A DNA stretch of 64,000 bases from positions 1 to 64,000 of the forward strand of contig NZ_BMFR01000008.1 of the NCBI RefSeq assembly GCF_014638995.1, in the 5' to 3' direction. The translations under genes and the position numbers were made by a program. The notes under the pieces were generated by a model. The model was not told the DNA's origin. It saw only the letters and a program-made list of their open reading frames with translations, and did not search any database. The stretch comes from Virgibacillus oceani. Lineage in GTDB: Bacteria; Bacillota; Bacilli; Bacillales; Amphibacillaceae. Of this stretch, positions 56,526-64,000 are shown piece after piece; position 1 is the stretch's first letter, and every line of letters starts with the position of its first letter.

Positions 56526-57659
56526 ATGTCGTTCGTATCTGGACTTGGAGCTCGTTTGTATCAATTTCTTACTGATGAACTAAACCAATCTGTTAATCAA
56601 GGAGAAGTTACGGCTTCCTTGATTGAAGAGCTTGCAGGGGGATTTTTAGATAGAGAAGGAAATTATTTAACTTTTGCACAAAAGAAACAATTGATAAACG
56701 AAGCCGCAAGCAAGGTAATCGGATACGGACCGCTCTTCCCGTACCTGTCCGATCCGCATGTAAACGAAATTATGGTCAATGGACCGAAAGATGTATATAT
56801 AAATGTCAACGGCAATTTTGAAAAAGCGCCGGCATGCTTTCGCAATGATGCACAAGTAATGCACGTGATTGACACAATGGCTTCACAGTATGGTCTGCGG
56901 ATAGATGAATCGTCACCTATTATGGATGCAGCATTATCAGATGGCTCGCATATTCATGCAATCATTCCACCGCTCGCACGATATGGCCCGGTTATGACCA
57001 TACGGAAATTTATAAAACCCGCCATCAATGATTTAATTCGAATGGGCACATTAAATGAAGTGATGGCCGACTTTTTAAAAACAGCTGTAGAAGCTAAACG
57101 AAATATTTTTGTCATTGGTGAAGCGGGTTCCGGGAAAACCACTACATTAAATGCGCTATCCTCCTTTATCCCGGAGAATGAACGAATTGTTACGATAGAG
57201 GATTCTGCTGAATTGAACCTAACCCAGGATCATGTAGTATCCCTTGAGGCGAATAGTAGAGTTAGCATTTATGATCTTGTGCAGAGCTCCGCTAGAATGT
57301 GTCCGGATAGAATTGTTGTTAGCGATGTACAGGGGTCAGAGATTGTGCCTATGCTTCAGGCAATGAATACAGGTCAGATAGGGAGTCTTGGAACAGGTTA
57401 TGCAGGCACACCAAGGGAATTGCTTGCCGAATTTGAAATGGTCGTGCTGAAGACAGAGCCTCACCTCTCGATCCGGGCAATTCGTGAACAGCTAGCAGGT
57501 GCGCTCGATTTGATCGTACAGCAAACAAGGATGAAGGACGGCACACGAAAAATTACCAGGATTACAGAAGTACAAGGGCTTGACCGAGACACGATCGTTC
57601 TTCGGGATATTTTCACCTGCCAGGACCAGCAGGACAACTACCAGTATTGTGTACGTTAA
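56526..57659 (+). CDS. Orphan CpaF/TadA-type secretion ATPase, degenerate
   Basis: A 377-residue type II/IV secretion ATPase of the CpaF group. The N-terminal domain has YGPLFPYLSDPHVNEIMVNGP. Walker A GEAGSGKTTTLNAL is at 198-211 and intact, and ERIVTIEDSAELNL (Asp box) is present. The usual GEVRGGEA reads SDVQGSEI, and the usual TIHANSPRDAL His box reads GTGYAGTPREL, so the conserved histidine is gone. No TadB/TadC, prepilin or peptidase gene is near. It may be a remodelled ATPase with weak activity. ATG 56526 follows GGGGGAG. Confidence 0.85.
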   Translation: MSFVSGLGARLYQFLTDELNQSVNQGEVTASLIEELAGGFLDREGNYLTFAQKKQLINEAASKVIGYGPLFPYLSDPHVNEIMVNGPKDVYINVNGNFEKAPACFRNDAQVMHVIDTMASQYGLRIDESSPIMDAALSDGSHIHAIIPPLARYGPVMTIRKFIKPAINDLIRMGTLNEVMADFLKTAVEAKRNIFVIGEAGSGKTTTLNALSSFIPENERIVTIEDSAELNLTQDHVVSLEANSRVSIYDLVQSSARMCPDRIVVSDVQGSEIVPMLQAMNTGQIGSLGTGYAGTPRELLAEFEMVVLKTEPHLSIRAIREQLAGALDLIVQQTRMKDGTRKITRITEVQGLDRDTIVLRDIFTCQDQQDNYQYCVR

Positions 57660-57672
57660 GTGAATTTAATCT

Positions 57673-57713
57673 AAAAAAGTCGAATTCCTTTATGTGAAGG
57701 AATCGACTTTTTT
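57673..57713. terminator. Bidirectional terminator
   Basis: A long stem (57673-57690 with 57697-57713, one bulge) flanked by A6 and T6 lies between the convergent CpaF and DinB genes. Confidence 0.85.
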
Positions 57714-57722
57714 GTGGCTTAC

Positions 57723-58223
57723 CTACTGTTGATACCAATATAAAGCAAGGTCATTCATGGTCGAATCGTACCCCTGCTGCCGTAGCATTGTTGTTATGTT
57801 GCCCCGGTGATATGTGCCATGATTAGCAACATGAAAGATAATTTCCGAGTAAGCAGTTTCTCTGGCACCAGCCCATGGATTGTTCACATTAATTTTCAGT
57901 TCCAAATTGTTTTGGCTATCTATCCATTCTTCATACTGTAAAGCCAGCTCTTCAAAATACGTAACAAATTCGTCTGCGGAATATAAATTAGCCTTTTCAA
58001 GGAAAGGCATAGGATATTCGATAGCTTCTTTCATATCCATTCCTTTCAGCACTTGTAACCACATAGCATCTACCGCATAGATATGGCTAAATGTTTTCGC
58101 AATGGTCGGATAGGAACTGCTGACCTCTTCATACAGGACATTGTCTGGTAATTCCTTTATTCTTTCCAGCAGCACCTTATTCGCCCAAATATGGTATTGG
58201 TACATATTTTTTGCATGATTCAT
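57723..58223 (-). CDS. DinB/YfiT-family metal-dependent protein
   Basis: A 166-residue four-helix-bundle protein of the DinB superfamily, which includes thiol S-transferases dependent on divalent metal. The three metal-binding histidines are H47 (TFSHIYAVDAMWL), H135 and H139 (FHVANHGTYHRG). The length is typical. The substrate thiol (bacillithiol in many Bacillaceae) is a guess. The start has AAAGGAGTAG upstream on the minus strand. Confidence 0.88.
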   Translation of the reverse strand: MNHAKNMYQYHIWANKVLLERIKELPDNVLYEEVSSSYPTIAKTFSHIYAVDAMWLQVLKGMDMKEAIEYPMPFLEKANLYSADEFVTYFEELALQYEEWIDSQNNLELKINVNNPWAGARETAYSEIIFHVANHGTYHRGNITTMLRQQGYDSTMNDLALYWYQQ

Positions 58224-58267
58224 TTAACATCTACTCCTTTTTATCGGTGATAGCTGTATTATAAAAA

Positions 58268-58299
58268 AGGATGTATGACAGCACCCTGTCATACATCCT
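58268..58299 (-). terminator. Strong hairpin in dinB-cidA divergent region
   Basis: A perfect 13-bp stem (58268-58280 with 58287-58299) around GCACCC is followed by a T run on the minus strand. It lies upstream of the minus-strand DinB gene, so it would stop transcription entering that gene from the cidA side; it could be an attenuator or insulation. Confidence 0.6.
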
Positions 58300-58473
58300 C
58301 ATAAAAATTTTAAAATCTTTTTCAAAATGAATAGTTGGATGAAGTATACCTGTTAGCTGTCCCGTTTTGTCAGAAAGTGCTAGCAGTTTCGTGAAGGCTA
58401 AATACTTTTCAATGGGTGAAAGAAGTTCTATGATAGAATTTTGCAGGATTTTTATAGAAAGAAGTGTCTTCCA

Positions 58474-58848
58474 TTGTTAAGGATTTGTAAAACGATCATT
58501 CAAATTGCCATCCTGTATGGTATTTATTTAATCGGAAACTGGATTCAGCATGTATTGGGTCTATTTATTCCGGGGAGTGTTATTGGTCTCATTATTTTAT
58601 TTATTCTCCTTATGACCAACGTATTGAACGTAGCGTGGATCGATAAGGGTGCGAAGTTTTTCGTTGAGCATTTAACGCTATTCTTCATCCCCGCCACGGT
58701 AGGAATTTTAAATTATTTTGATGTGTTTTCCGGAAAGGGATTTCTGTTAATTATAATTGTCCTCATCAGTACTGTACTTGTTATGTCTGGGTCGGGATTT
58801 ATCAGCCAGTGGATTATGCGGAGAAAGGAACTGAAACAACATGATTAA
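58474..58848 (+). CDS. cidA: CidA/LrgA family holin-like protein
   Basis: A 124-residue membrane protein with four hydrophobic helices, family UPF0299/CidA-LrgA, linked to murein hydrolase export, overflow metabolism and cell lysis. It contains IIQIAILYGIYLIGNWIQ, FIPGSVIGLIILFILL and LFFIPATVGILNYF, all typical. I choose TTG 58474, where family similarity begins; an in-frame TTG at 58441 is also possible. The stop overlaps the start of cidB by 8 bp, so the pair is coupled. Confidence 0.88.
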   Translation: MLRICKTIIQIAILYGIYLIGNWIQHVLGLFIPGSVIGLIILFILLMTNVLNVAWIDKGAKFFVEHLTLFFIPATVGILNYFDVFSGKGFLLIIIVLISTVLVMSGSGFISQWIMRRKELKQHD

Positions 58849-59530
58849 CATACTGATCGGAGTCGCTGCAATTGCTGGCACATTAATCATTTATCTATTT
58901 TCCATAAAAATACATGAAAAACACAACTATACATTTACCGTTCCTGTCATCATTGCAACGTTTGTCATTGTTATGGTGCTTGTTGTTTTTCAAATCCCCT
59001 ATGAAACGTATATGCTCGGCGGTGACTGGATTAACCATTTGCTTGGCCCAGCGGTCGTTGCACTCGCCTATCCGCTTTATCAGCAGCGTGACGTACTGAA
59101 ACAGCTGCTGTTTCCCGTGTTTTGCGGAACGTTTATCGGAGCATTTGTCGGTGTGTCGACGGGAATATTGCTTGCAAAATGGGCTGGGTTTGATCAATTG
59201 ATTATATTCTCCCTAGCACCAAAATCTGTCACGACTCCCGTTGCCATGGCTATTACAGACGCTGCAGGCGGAGCAACCCCGTTAGCTGCCGTATTTGTGA
59301 TGATCGCGGGAATCGGCGGTGTACTGCTCAGCTCGACCATTATGAACTATTTTAAAATTGATCATTATATCGGCCGCGGTGTCGGAATGGGCTGTGCTTC
59401 CCACGCAATCGGTACAGCGACTATTATGGAAGAAAGCCAGCTCTCCGGGGCAGTCAGCACCATTGCTATGGTCGTCAGCGCGGTAGTTGTCTCTATTATT
59501 ACACCTGGATTGATAGTATTATGGATGTAA
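58841..59530 (+). CDS. cidB: CidB/LrgB family membrane protein
   Basis: A 229-residue partner of CidA with about seven helices. The family stretch LAPKSVTTPVAMAITDAAGG, together with the GVGMGCASHAIGTATIMEES motif and LLGPAVVALAYPLY, makes the assignment firm. Recent work on plant and bacterial LrgAB-like proteins points to transport of small organic acids; which substrate applies here is unknown. An ATPase gene follows after 17 bp. Confidence 0.93.
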   Translation: MINILIGVAAIAGTLIIYLFSIKIHEKHNYTFTVPVIIATFVIVMVLVVFQIPYETYMLGGDWINHLLGPAVVALAYPLYQQRDVLKQLLFPVFCGTFIGAFVGVSTGILLAKWAGFDQLIIFSLAPKSVTTPVAMAITDAAGGATPLAAVFVMIAGIGGVLLSSTIMNYFKIDHYIGRGVGMGCASHAIGTATIMEESQLSGAVSTIAMVVSAVVVSIITPGLIVLWM

Positions 59531-59547
59531 CGAGGTGATGATAGATA

Positions 59548-60333
59548 ATGAAATTGAATCATGATACCCAGTACATTAAAAGTCTTGATTTGAAAAGGGA
59601 TCTCATACCGTCGTACACCACCTTTCCATTCAATTTGCCTGTTATTAAAAAGTTTGAGAAGGTCGCGTTCCATCCGAATGTGACCTATATTATTGGCGAG
59701 AATGGTATGGGAAAATCGACACTGCTTGAAGGAATAGCGGTTGCATTGGGCTTTAATCCTGAGGGGGGTACCCTTAATTTTAACTTCTCCAGCTATGATT
59801 CCCATTCCGTTTTAGATCGCTATTTGCGTGTGGCAAGGGGATTTTACCGGCCAGAAAACAGCTTCTTTTTCCGTGCGGAGACATTTTATAATGTCGCAAC
59901 CTATATTGAGGAAGTTGATAGCGACCCTCTTGGTGGTGCAGCAGTAATTGACGGGTTTGGCGGAAGATCGCTCCATGAGCAGTCACACGGGGAAGCCTTC
60001 TTTGCTGCGTTTATCAATCGATTCCAAGGAAATGGGATTTATATTTTGGATGAACCGGAAGCAGCACTCTCCCCATTAAGGCAAATGTCGATGTTAACCC
60101 GCATTCATGATCTGGTGAATCAAGGTGCACAATTTATTATCTCAACACATGCACCAATTCTCATGACATACCCAGATGCAAAAATTATTGAGCTTACGGC
60201 TGATGGATTGGCCGAGAGAACCCTGGAACAAACTGGCCATTACACCATTATGAAACAATTTTTTGAGAACAAAGAACGCATGCTTAATCACCTGTTTGAA
60301 TCGGATGGAGAAAAGGACGGATCAGATCAATGA
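59548..60333 (+). CDS. AAA family ATPase (SMC/RecF-like)
   Basis: A 261-residue ABC-type ATPase without membrane partner, of the small AAA_21/AAA_23 group. Walker A is [14 protein letters not shown] (about 49-62), the signature region [18 protein letters not shown], Walker [13 protein letters not shown] and the H-loop [10 protein letters not shown]. Function is unknown; relatives occur in DNA repair and in toxin or defence modules. Its GATG start follows GAGGTGATGATAG. It overlaps rlmH by ATGA, so both are translated together. Confidence 0.85.
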   Translation: MKLNHDTQYIKSLDLKRDLIPSYTTFPFNLPVIKKFEKVAFHPNVTYIIGENGMGKSTLLEGIAVALGFNPEGGTLNFNFSSYDSHSVLDRYLRVARGFYRPENSFFFRAETFYNVATYIEEVDSDPLGGAAVIDGFGGRSLHEQSHGEAFFAAFINRFQGNGIYILDEPEAALSPLRQMSMLTRIHDLVNQGAQFIISTHAPILMTYPDAKIIELTADGLAERTLEQTGHYTIMKQFFENKERMLNHLFESDGEKDGSDQ

Positions 60334-60809
60334 AAATAACAATCGTAGCGGTCGGAAAACTAAAGGAAAAATACCTGAAGCAAGGCATCCAGGAATACTT
60401 AAAACGGCTTACGGCATATGCTAAGGTTGATATTGTTGAGGTCGCTGATGAAAAGGCACCAGAGAATTTGAGCGAAGCGGAAGAGAATGAAGTTAAGCGC
60501 AAGGAAGGCAGACGGATTTTGTCTACTATTTCACAGGATACGTATGTGGTTACATTGGAGATCAATGGGAAAATGCTAACTTCAGAGCAGCTTTCGGCTA
60601 AAATGGACGAGCTTGCTACGTATGGGAAGAGTAAGGTAGCATTTGTGATTGGTGGGTCTTTAGGGATTAGTGAAGACGTGCAGAAGCGGAGTGATTTGGC
60701 GTTGTCGTTTTCTAAGATGACGTTTCCTCACCAATTAATGCGGATGGTTTTGTTGGAGCAGGTTTATCGGGGGTTTCGGATTTTGCGGGGAGAACCGTAC
60801 CATAAGTAA
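60330..60809 (+). CDS. rlmH: 23S rRNA (pseudouridine1915-N3)-methyltransferase RlmH
   Basis: A 159-residue SPOUT methyltransferase that methylates pseudouridine 1915 in 23S rRNA. It starts [15 protein letters not shown], has the SAM knot segment [13 protein letters not shown] and ends [11 protein letters not shown], as RlmH proteins do. In staphylococci (orfX) the 3' end of this gene is the attachment site for SCC elements. Here the sequence past the stop changes character and leads into restriction-modification genes. Confidence 0.97.
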   Translation: MKITIVAVGKLKEKYLKQGIQEYLKRLTAYAKVDIVEVADEKAPENLSEAEENEVKRKEGRRILSTISQDTYVVTLEINGKMLTSEQLSAKMDELATYGKSKVAFVIGGSLGISEDVQKRSDLALSFSKMTFPHQLMRMVLLEQVYRGFRILRGEPYHK

Positions 60810-60838
60810 ATGAGGTTTTTGGAGAAATTCCAAAAATA

Positions 60839-60981
60839 TCTGCAGTATATTACTACAGTAATTTTTTATATGAATGTTGTTATAACAGTGTTTAATAAAT
60901 TTTTACGGGTTATATACTGCAGAAAATTGGTTTATATATTGACATTCCTGTAGTATCTGTTGTAAAATTAATCACAGATAC
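60839..60981 (+). promoter_or_regulatory. Promoter and inverted repeats before REase gene
   Basis: TTGACA (60939-60944) and TAAAAT (60963-60968), 18 bp apart, form a promoter. GTATCTGT (60953-60960) and ACAGATAC (60974-60981) bracket the -10 element. A longer 12-bp pair TCTGCAGTATAT (60839-60850) and ATATACTGCAGA (60912-60923), and TACTACAG (60851-60858) with CTGTAGTA (60948-60955), lie upstream. This looks like an operator for tight control. Confidence 0.6.
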
Positions 60982-60997
60982 GAAAGGAGTGCTTTTG

Positions 60998-62188
60998 GTG
61001 GCTAAAGTAAATTTCTTGATGCAGGGGCTAAAGGAGAAGGAAAACCACAGAAATAACCTAAAAGAATTAATAGAAATGGAAGATGCAAAAGAAATTATTC
61101 TAAGCTCTGCGTTTCTTACAAGTGATGGTGTATATGTACTGAAGGATAGTCTATTAAAAAACAAGGATAAAATAACCGTTTATGTAGGTTGCAGGAATGG
61201 TATTACCTCAAAGCAAGGTGTTTCAAGTTTGCTTGATTTAGGAATAACTACTTTTGTTGTAGATACTGGAAGTCGAGGATTTATATTTCATCCCAAAGCC
61301 TCCTTAGCAATAGGCTCTACAAAAGCATTATCTAACGTCGGAAGTGCTAACCTCACATATGGAGGCTTGATTAATAACATTGAATCAAGCACCATTATTG
61401 AATTAGACATCAACAATAGTTCGGATAAAGGTTACGTTGATGAATTCTTAAAAACATTTAATAATTTTAAGCAAGATTATCCTGAAAATGTATTTTCAGT
61501 AAATACAAATGAAGTGGTTGAACGATTATTTGATGAAGGTAGATTGGTTGATGAAACATCAACGAAGGAAATTGTAAAAGGTAAAAGCAAGGGCGGTAAA
61601 AGAATAGCACCTACAATGGTGTTATCAAGAGAACATGTTTCTATTCCTAGAAAAGCGAGTATTCAAAAACCTGTTACTTCAAATTTTAATCAAAACAAAA
61701 ATCAAGATACTGTGTTAATTGCTGATAAGGGCTTAAGACTTATCGAAGAATGGAAAAGTAAAAAACTCACCAAAAGAGACTTAAATATTCCGAAAGTTGG
61801 TGGAAATACTCATGTGACGGGTTCGATGCTTTTAAAAAAAGGACAGTATGATGTTGACCAACAAGTTTATTTTCGTGAGGATGTTTTTGCTAATCTAGAA
61901 TGGGCTCCAAAGCCTAACAAACCCGACCATTTTCATTATACAAAGGCAGGCTTTTATTTTGTTATTGAAGGTGTGGACTATGGGAAATATGAATTGGAAT
62001 TGAAGCATGATATCAGAACTAACACCAAGACGTATGAACAAAGACAACCTATGACTCATTTACTTTGGGGAGATGCCAGAGAGCTAGTTGTGAATGAGAA
62101 TTTGTTAGGGAAAGAGTTAACATTGTATAGTGTAAGAGATACTGTAGATGAATATCTGATTGAGATAGATGCAAAAACTGAAAACTAA
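60998..62188 (+). CDS. PLD-superfamily restriction endonuclease-like protein
   Basis: A 396-residue protein. The N-terminal half is phospholipase-D-like with a single HxK motif: FIFHPKASLAIGS (H98, K100) followed by SNVGSANLTYGGL, the arrangement of NgoFVII/BfiI-type restriction endonucleases and DNA-repair PLD nucleases. The C-terminal part is probably for DNA recognition. I choose GTG 60998 behind GAAAGGAG. The adjacent DNA methyltransferase supports a type II restriction role. Base composition is more AT-rich than in the core genes before it, in line with transfer. Confidence 0.75.
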   Translation: MAKVNFLMQGLKEKENHRNNLKELIEMEDAKEIILSSAFLTSDGVYVLKDSLLKNKDKITVYVGCRNGITSKQGVSSLLDLGITTFVVDTGSRGFIFHPKASLAIGSTKALSNVGSANLTYGGLINNIESSTIIELDINNSSDKGYVDEFLKTFNNFKQDYPENVFSVNTNEVVERLFDEGRLVDETSTKEIVKGKSKGGKRIAPTMVLSREHVSIPRKASIQKPVTSNFNQNKNQDTVLIADKGLRLIEEWKSKKLTKRDLNIPKVGGNTHVTGSMLLKKGQYDVDQQVYFREDVFANLEWAPKPNKPDHFHYTKAGFYFVIEGVDYGKYELELKHDIRTNTKTYEQRQPMTHLLWGDARELVVNENLLGKELTLYSVRDTVDEYLIEIDAKTEN

Positions 62189-62202
62189 GTCTACCTATTT
62201 CC

Positions 62203-62232
62203 AAAGAGTACTTATAACAGGTACTCTTTTTT
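62203..62232 (+). terminator. Terminator after REase gene
   Basis: AAAGAGTAC (62203-62211) pairs with GTACTCTTT (62221-62229), followed by T. The gap to 62475 shows no gene; the methyltransferase seems to have its own promoter there. Confidence 0.8.
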
Positions 62233-62475
62233 ATTACTTAATTTTGCGTTTCTTCAATGGGAACCAAGGTTCTATAAAGGGTTGGAATTTGTACTTGGGT
62301 TATGTAAATGTTCAATCTAATTATTTCATTTAAGACCTTGTTCTGCTTACTTAACTTGTTTGATAGCTACTTTTTTAAACTTACTATATGAACCTATGGT
62401 TTAAGGTTTATATAATAATTTAAATTAAAGGAATAAGGACAGAATGTATGATAAAATAAAAAGCGGTGATAAAAT

Positions 62476-64000
62476 ATGAAGTTAAAAGATAATGCAACAC
62501 CTGAAAAAATTAGAGGTGCATACTATACCCCTTCTGATTTAGCTCAGTTTTTAGTGGAATGGGGATTTAATAAAAATGTGGAGACTGTACTTGAACCGAG
62601 TTGTGGAGACGGTGTTTTTCTAGAATCTTTAAAAGGACTGGATAAAAATTTTAGTTGTATAGGTGTAGAACTTTTTGAATCGGAAGCTGAAAAAGCAAAA
62701 CAAGCAGTTGTAAATGATGAGAGGTTCAAGGTAATAAATAATGATTTTTATGACGAATATGAAAAGCATTTAACACAAGCTGGTTTTGATTTGATAGTTG
62801 GTAATCCTCCATATATTAGGTATCAATATTTGACAGAGGAACAAAGAGAAGAGCAATCAATTATTTTACAGAATAACGGAATGAACTCAAATAAGTTGAT
62901 TAACGCATGGGTTTCTTTTGTAGTTGCTAGTGTGCAACTTTTAAATAATGGTGGAAATATTGGTTTAGTAATACCTGCGGAGTTATTACAAGTAAAATAT
63001 TCAGAACAGTTAAGATTGTATTTAATGGAACAACTACAGAAAATGACAATTGTTACATTCCGAGAGTTAATCTTTCCGGATGTAGAACAAGAAGTTATTT
63101 TATTAATGGGAGAAAAAGTATCTGAATTTAATGGTGACCATCTAATAAAAATTCTTGAGTTTGATAGTATTAAAGATTTAGTTGAAAACTTTGAAGAAGT
63201 CGACAAGAATGTGGCTTACAAAGAAGTAGACTTATCAACAACAAAATGGACAAGGTATTTCTTAAATCAAAAACAGAATGAAGCAATTGACGAAGTTAGA
63301 GGTGATAATAGATTCTTTCCGTTTAATACAATTGCTGACGTAGATATTGGGATAACTACTGGTAATAATAAGTTTTTTAGTGTTAATAAAGAAATAGTTA
63401 AAAAATATGACCTAGAAAGTGTTGCGATACCTTTAATCGCCAGAAGTGTAAATATACCAGGAACTATATTCCGTAAAGAAGATTGGCTTAAAAATGTTGA
63501 GGCAGGTGCCAATACTTATTTATTAGATTTTAATGGTGTAAAAGAAGAGGAATTTACCGAGGGTCAAAGGAATTATATTAAAGAAGGTGAAAAAAGAGGA
63601 GAGCATACAGGTTATAAGTGTAGAATAAGAAAGAAATGGTATTGTATTCCTTCTATCTATACTCCAGATGCATTCTTCCTCAGAAGAAACCATCTTTATC
63701 CTAAATTTGTGATGAATGACATTGATGCAGTTAGTACTGATACTATGCATAGAATTAGGTTTTCACTGTTAGCGGATAGAAAAAAAGCCACCTTAGCCTT
63801 TTATAATAGCATTGGATTAGCTTTTACGGAATTAGAGGCAAGAAGTTATGGTGGTGGAGTCCTAGAAATATTACCGGGGGAATTAGAAAAAGTCACCATA
63901 CCCAACCTTGAGGATATTGATATTAAGGAAGAATTAGTGGAAGAATTATTAGCTGAAATTGATAAGTTAACAAGAACTAATAAGGACATAATTGAAGTCT
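62476..64000 (+). CDS. N6-adenine DNA methyltransferase, partial
   Basis: The frame is open from ATG 62476 to the window end (508 codons, no stop). It is an N-6 DNA methylase: RGAYYTPSDLAQFLV opens it, the SAM motif LEPSCGDGVFLESL is at about 39-52 and the catalytic NPPY at 110-113 (VGNPPYIRYQ). VFTFRELIFPDVEQEVILLMG-like sequence and a C-terminal region with RSVNIPG and ARSYGGGVLEILP resemble TaqI/Eco57I-type target-recognition parts. With the PLD-type nuclease it forms a restriction-modification pair. The C-terminus is outside the window. Confidence 0.88.
   Translation, partial: MKLKDNATPEKIRGAYYTPSDLAQFLVEWGFNKNVETVLEPSCGDGVFLESLKGLDKNFSCIGVELFESEAEKAKQAVVNDERFKVINNDFYDEYEKHLTQAGFDLIVGNPPYIRYQYLTEEQREEQSIILQNNGMNSNKLINAWVSFVVASVQLLNNGGNIGLVIPAELLQVKYSEQLRLYLMEQLQKMTIVTFRELIFPDVEQEVILLMGEKVSEFNGDHLIKILEFDSIKDLVENFEEVDKNVAYKEVDLSTTKWTRYFLNQKQNEAIDEVRGDNRFFPFNTIADVDIGITTGNNKFFSVNKEIVKKYDLESVAIPLIARSVNIPGTIFRKEDWLKNVEAGANTYLLDFNGVKEEEFTEGQRNYIKEGEKRGEHTGYKCRIRKKWYCIPSIYTPDAFFLRRNHLYPKFVMNDIDAVSTDTMHRIRFSLLADRKKATLAFYNSIGLAFTELEARSYGGGVLEILPGELEKVTIPNLEDIDIKEELVEELLAEIDKLTRTNKDIIEV

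Overview
The window is the origin-proximal chromosome of an AT-rich, endospore-forming member of the Bacillaceae. The gene order is the Bacillus-type order running away from oriC: rpmH-rnpA-yidC-jag-mnmE-mnmG-rsmG-noc-soj-spo0J-yyaC-ychF-rpsF-ssb-rpsR-gdpP-rplI-dnaB-purA-walRKHIJ-htrA-rlmH. Spore genes (spoIIIJ-type yidC, yyaC, cotB), exact parS sites and a Noc-binding site support this. A halophilic or alkaliphilic relative such as Oceanobacillus, Virgibacillus or Lentibacillus is my inference. dnaA should lie just left of base 1 on the minus strand, so plus-strand genes are co-directional with replication.

Layout. 1-401: right part of oriC with DnaA boxes. 402-7305: ribosomal protein, RNase P protein, membrane insertase and tRNA/rRNA modification genes. 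7451-11341: chromosome segregation (parS, noc, soj, spo0J, second parS inside a cysteine-desulfurase-like gene). 11.7-18.6 kb: membrane proteins (DUF554, ArsB-like permease, YkvI, MscS), yyaC and ychF. 18.6-19.9 kb: rpsF-ssb-rpsR with a structured leader. 20-23.2 kb: minus-strand block with cotB, a coupled 44-residue small protein, a second ArsB-like permease and a three-repeat CotB-like protein. 23.7-26.5 kb: molybdate transporter. 26.8-33.4 kb: yybS-gdpP-rplI-dnaB and PurR-type controlled purA. 34.5-44.1 kb: uracil-DNA glycosylase-like protein, an M23 peptidase with a WalR box, the WalRK system and htrA. 45.6-60.3 kb: accessory genes (DoxX, ABC exporter, PCD, methyltransferase, acetyltransferases, PBP4, a hydrolase-like/SARP-like fusion, IS3 remnant, orphan CpaF, DinB, CidAB, AAA ATPase), with decayed NUDIX and GNAT genes. 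60.3 kb: rlmH, followed at once by a restriction-modification system that runs off the right edge.

The most unusual content is non-genic: three arrays of a GC-rich 20-bp tandem repeat (rplI-dnaB, purA-udg, htrA-doxX), about 10, 44 and 60 copies, all in the same orientation and related by exchange of a 5-bp block. Other notable items are a pseudo-hydrolase fused to a SARP-like DNA-binding/BTAD region, a CpaF ATPase with an eroded catalytic motif, an RM system at the rlmH 3' end (the place used by SCC elements in staphylococci), a natural parS/NBS hybrid palindrome inside soj, satellite DnaA-box clusters, a 28-bp perfect inverted repeat, and two structured intergenic repeat elements.
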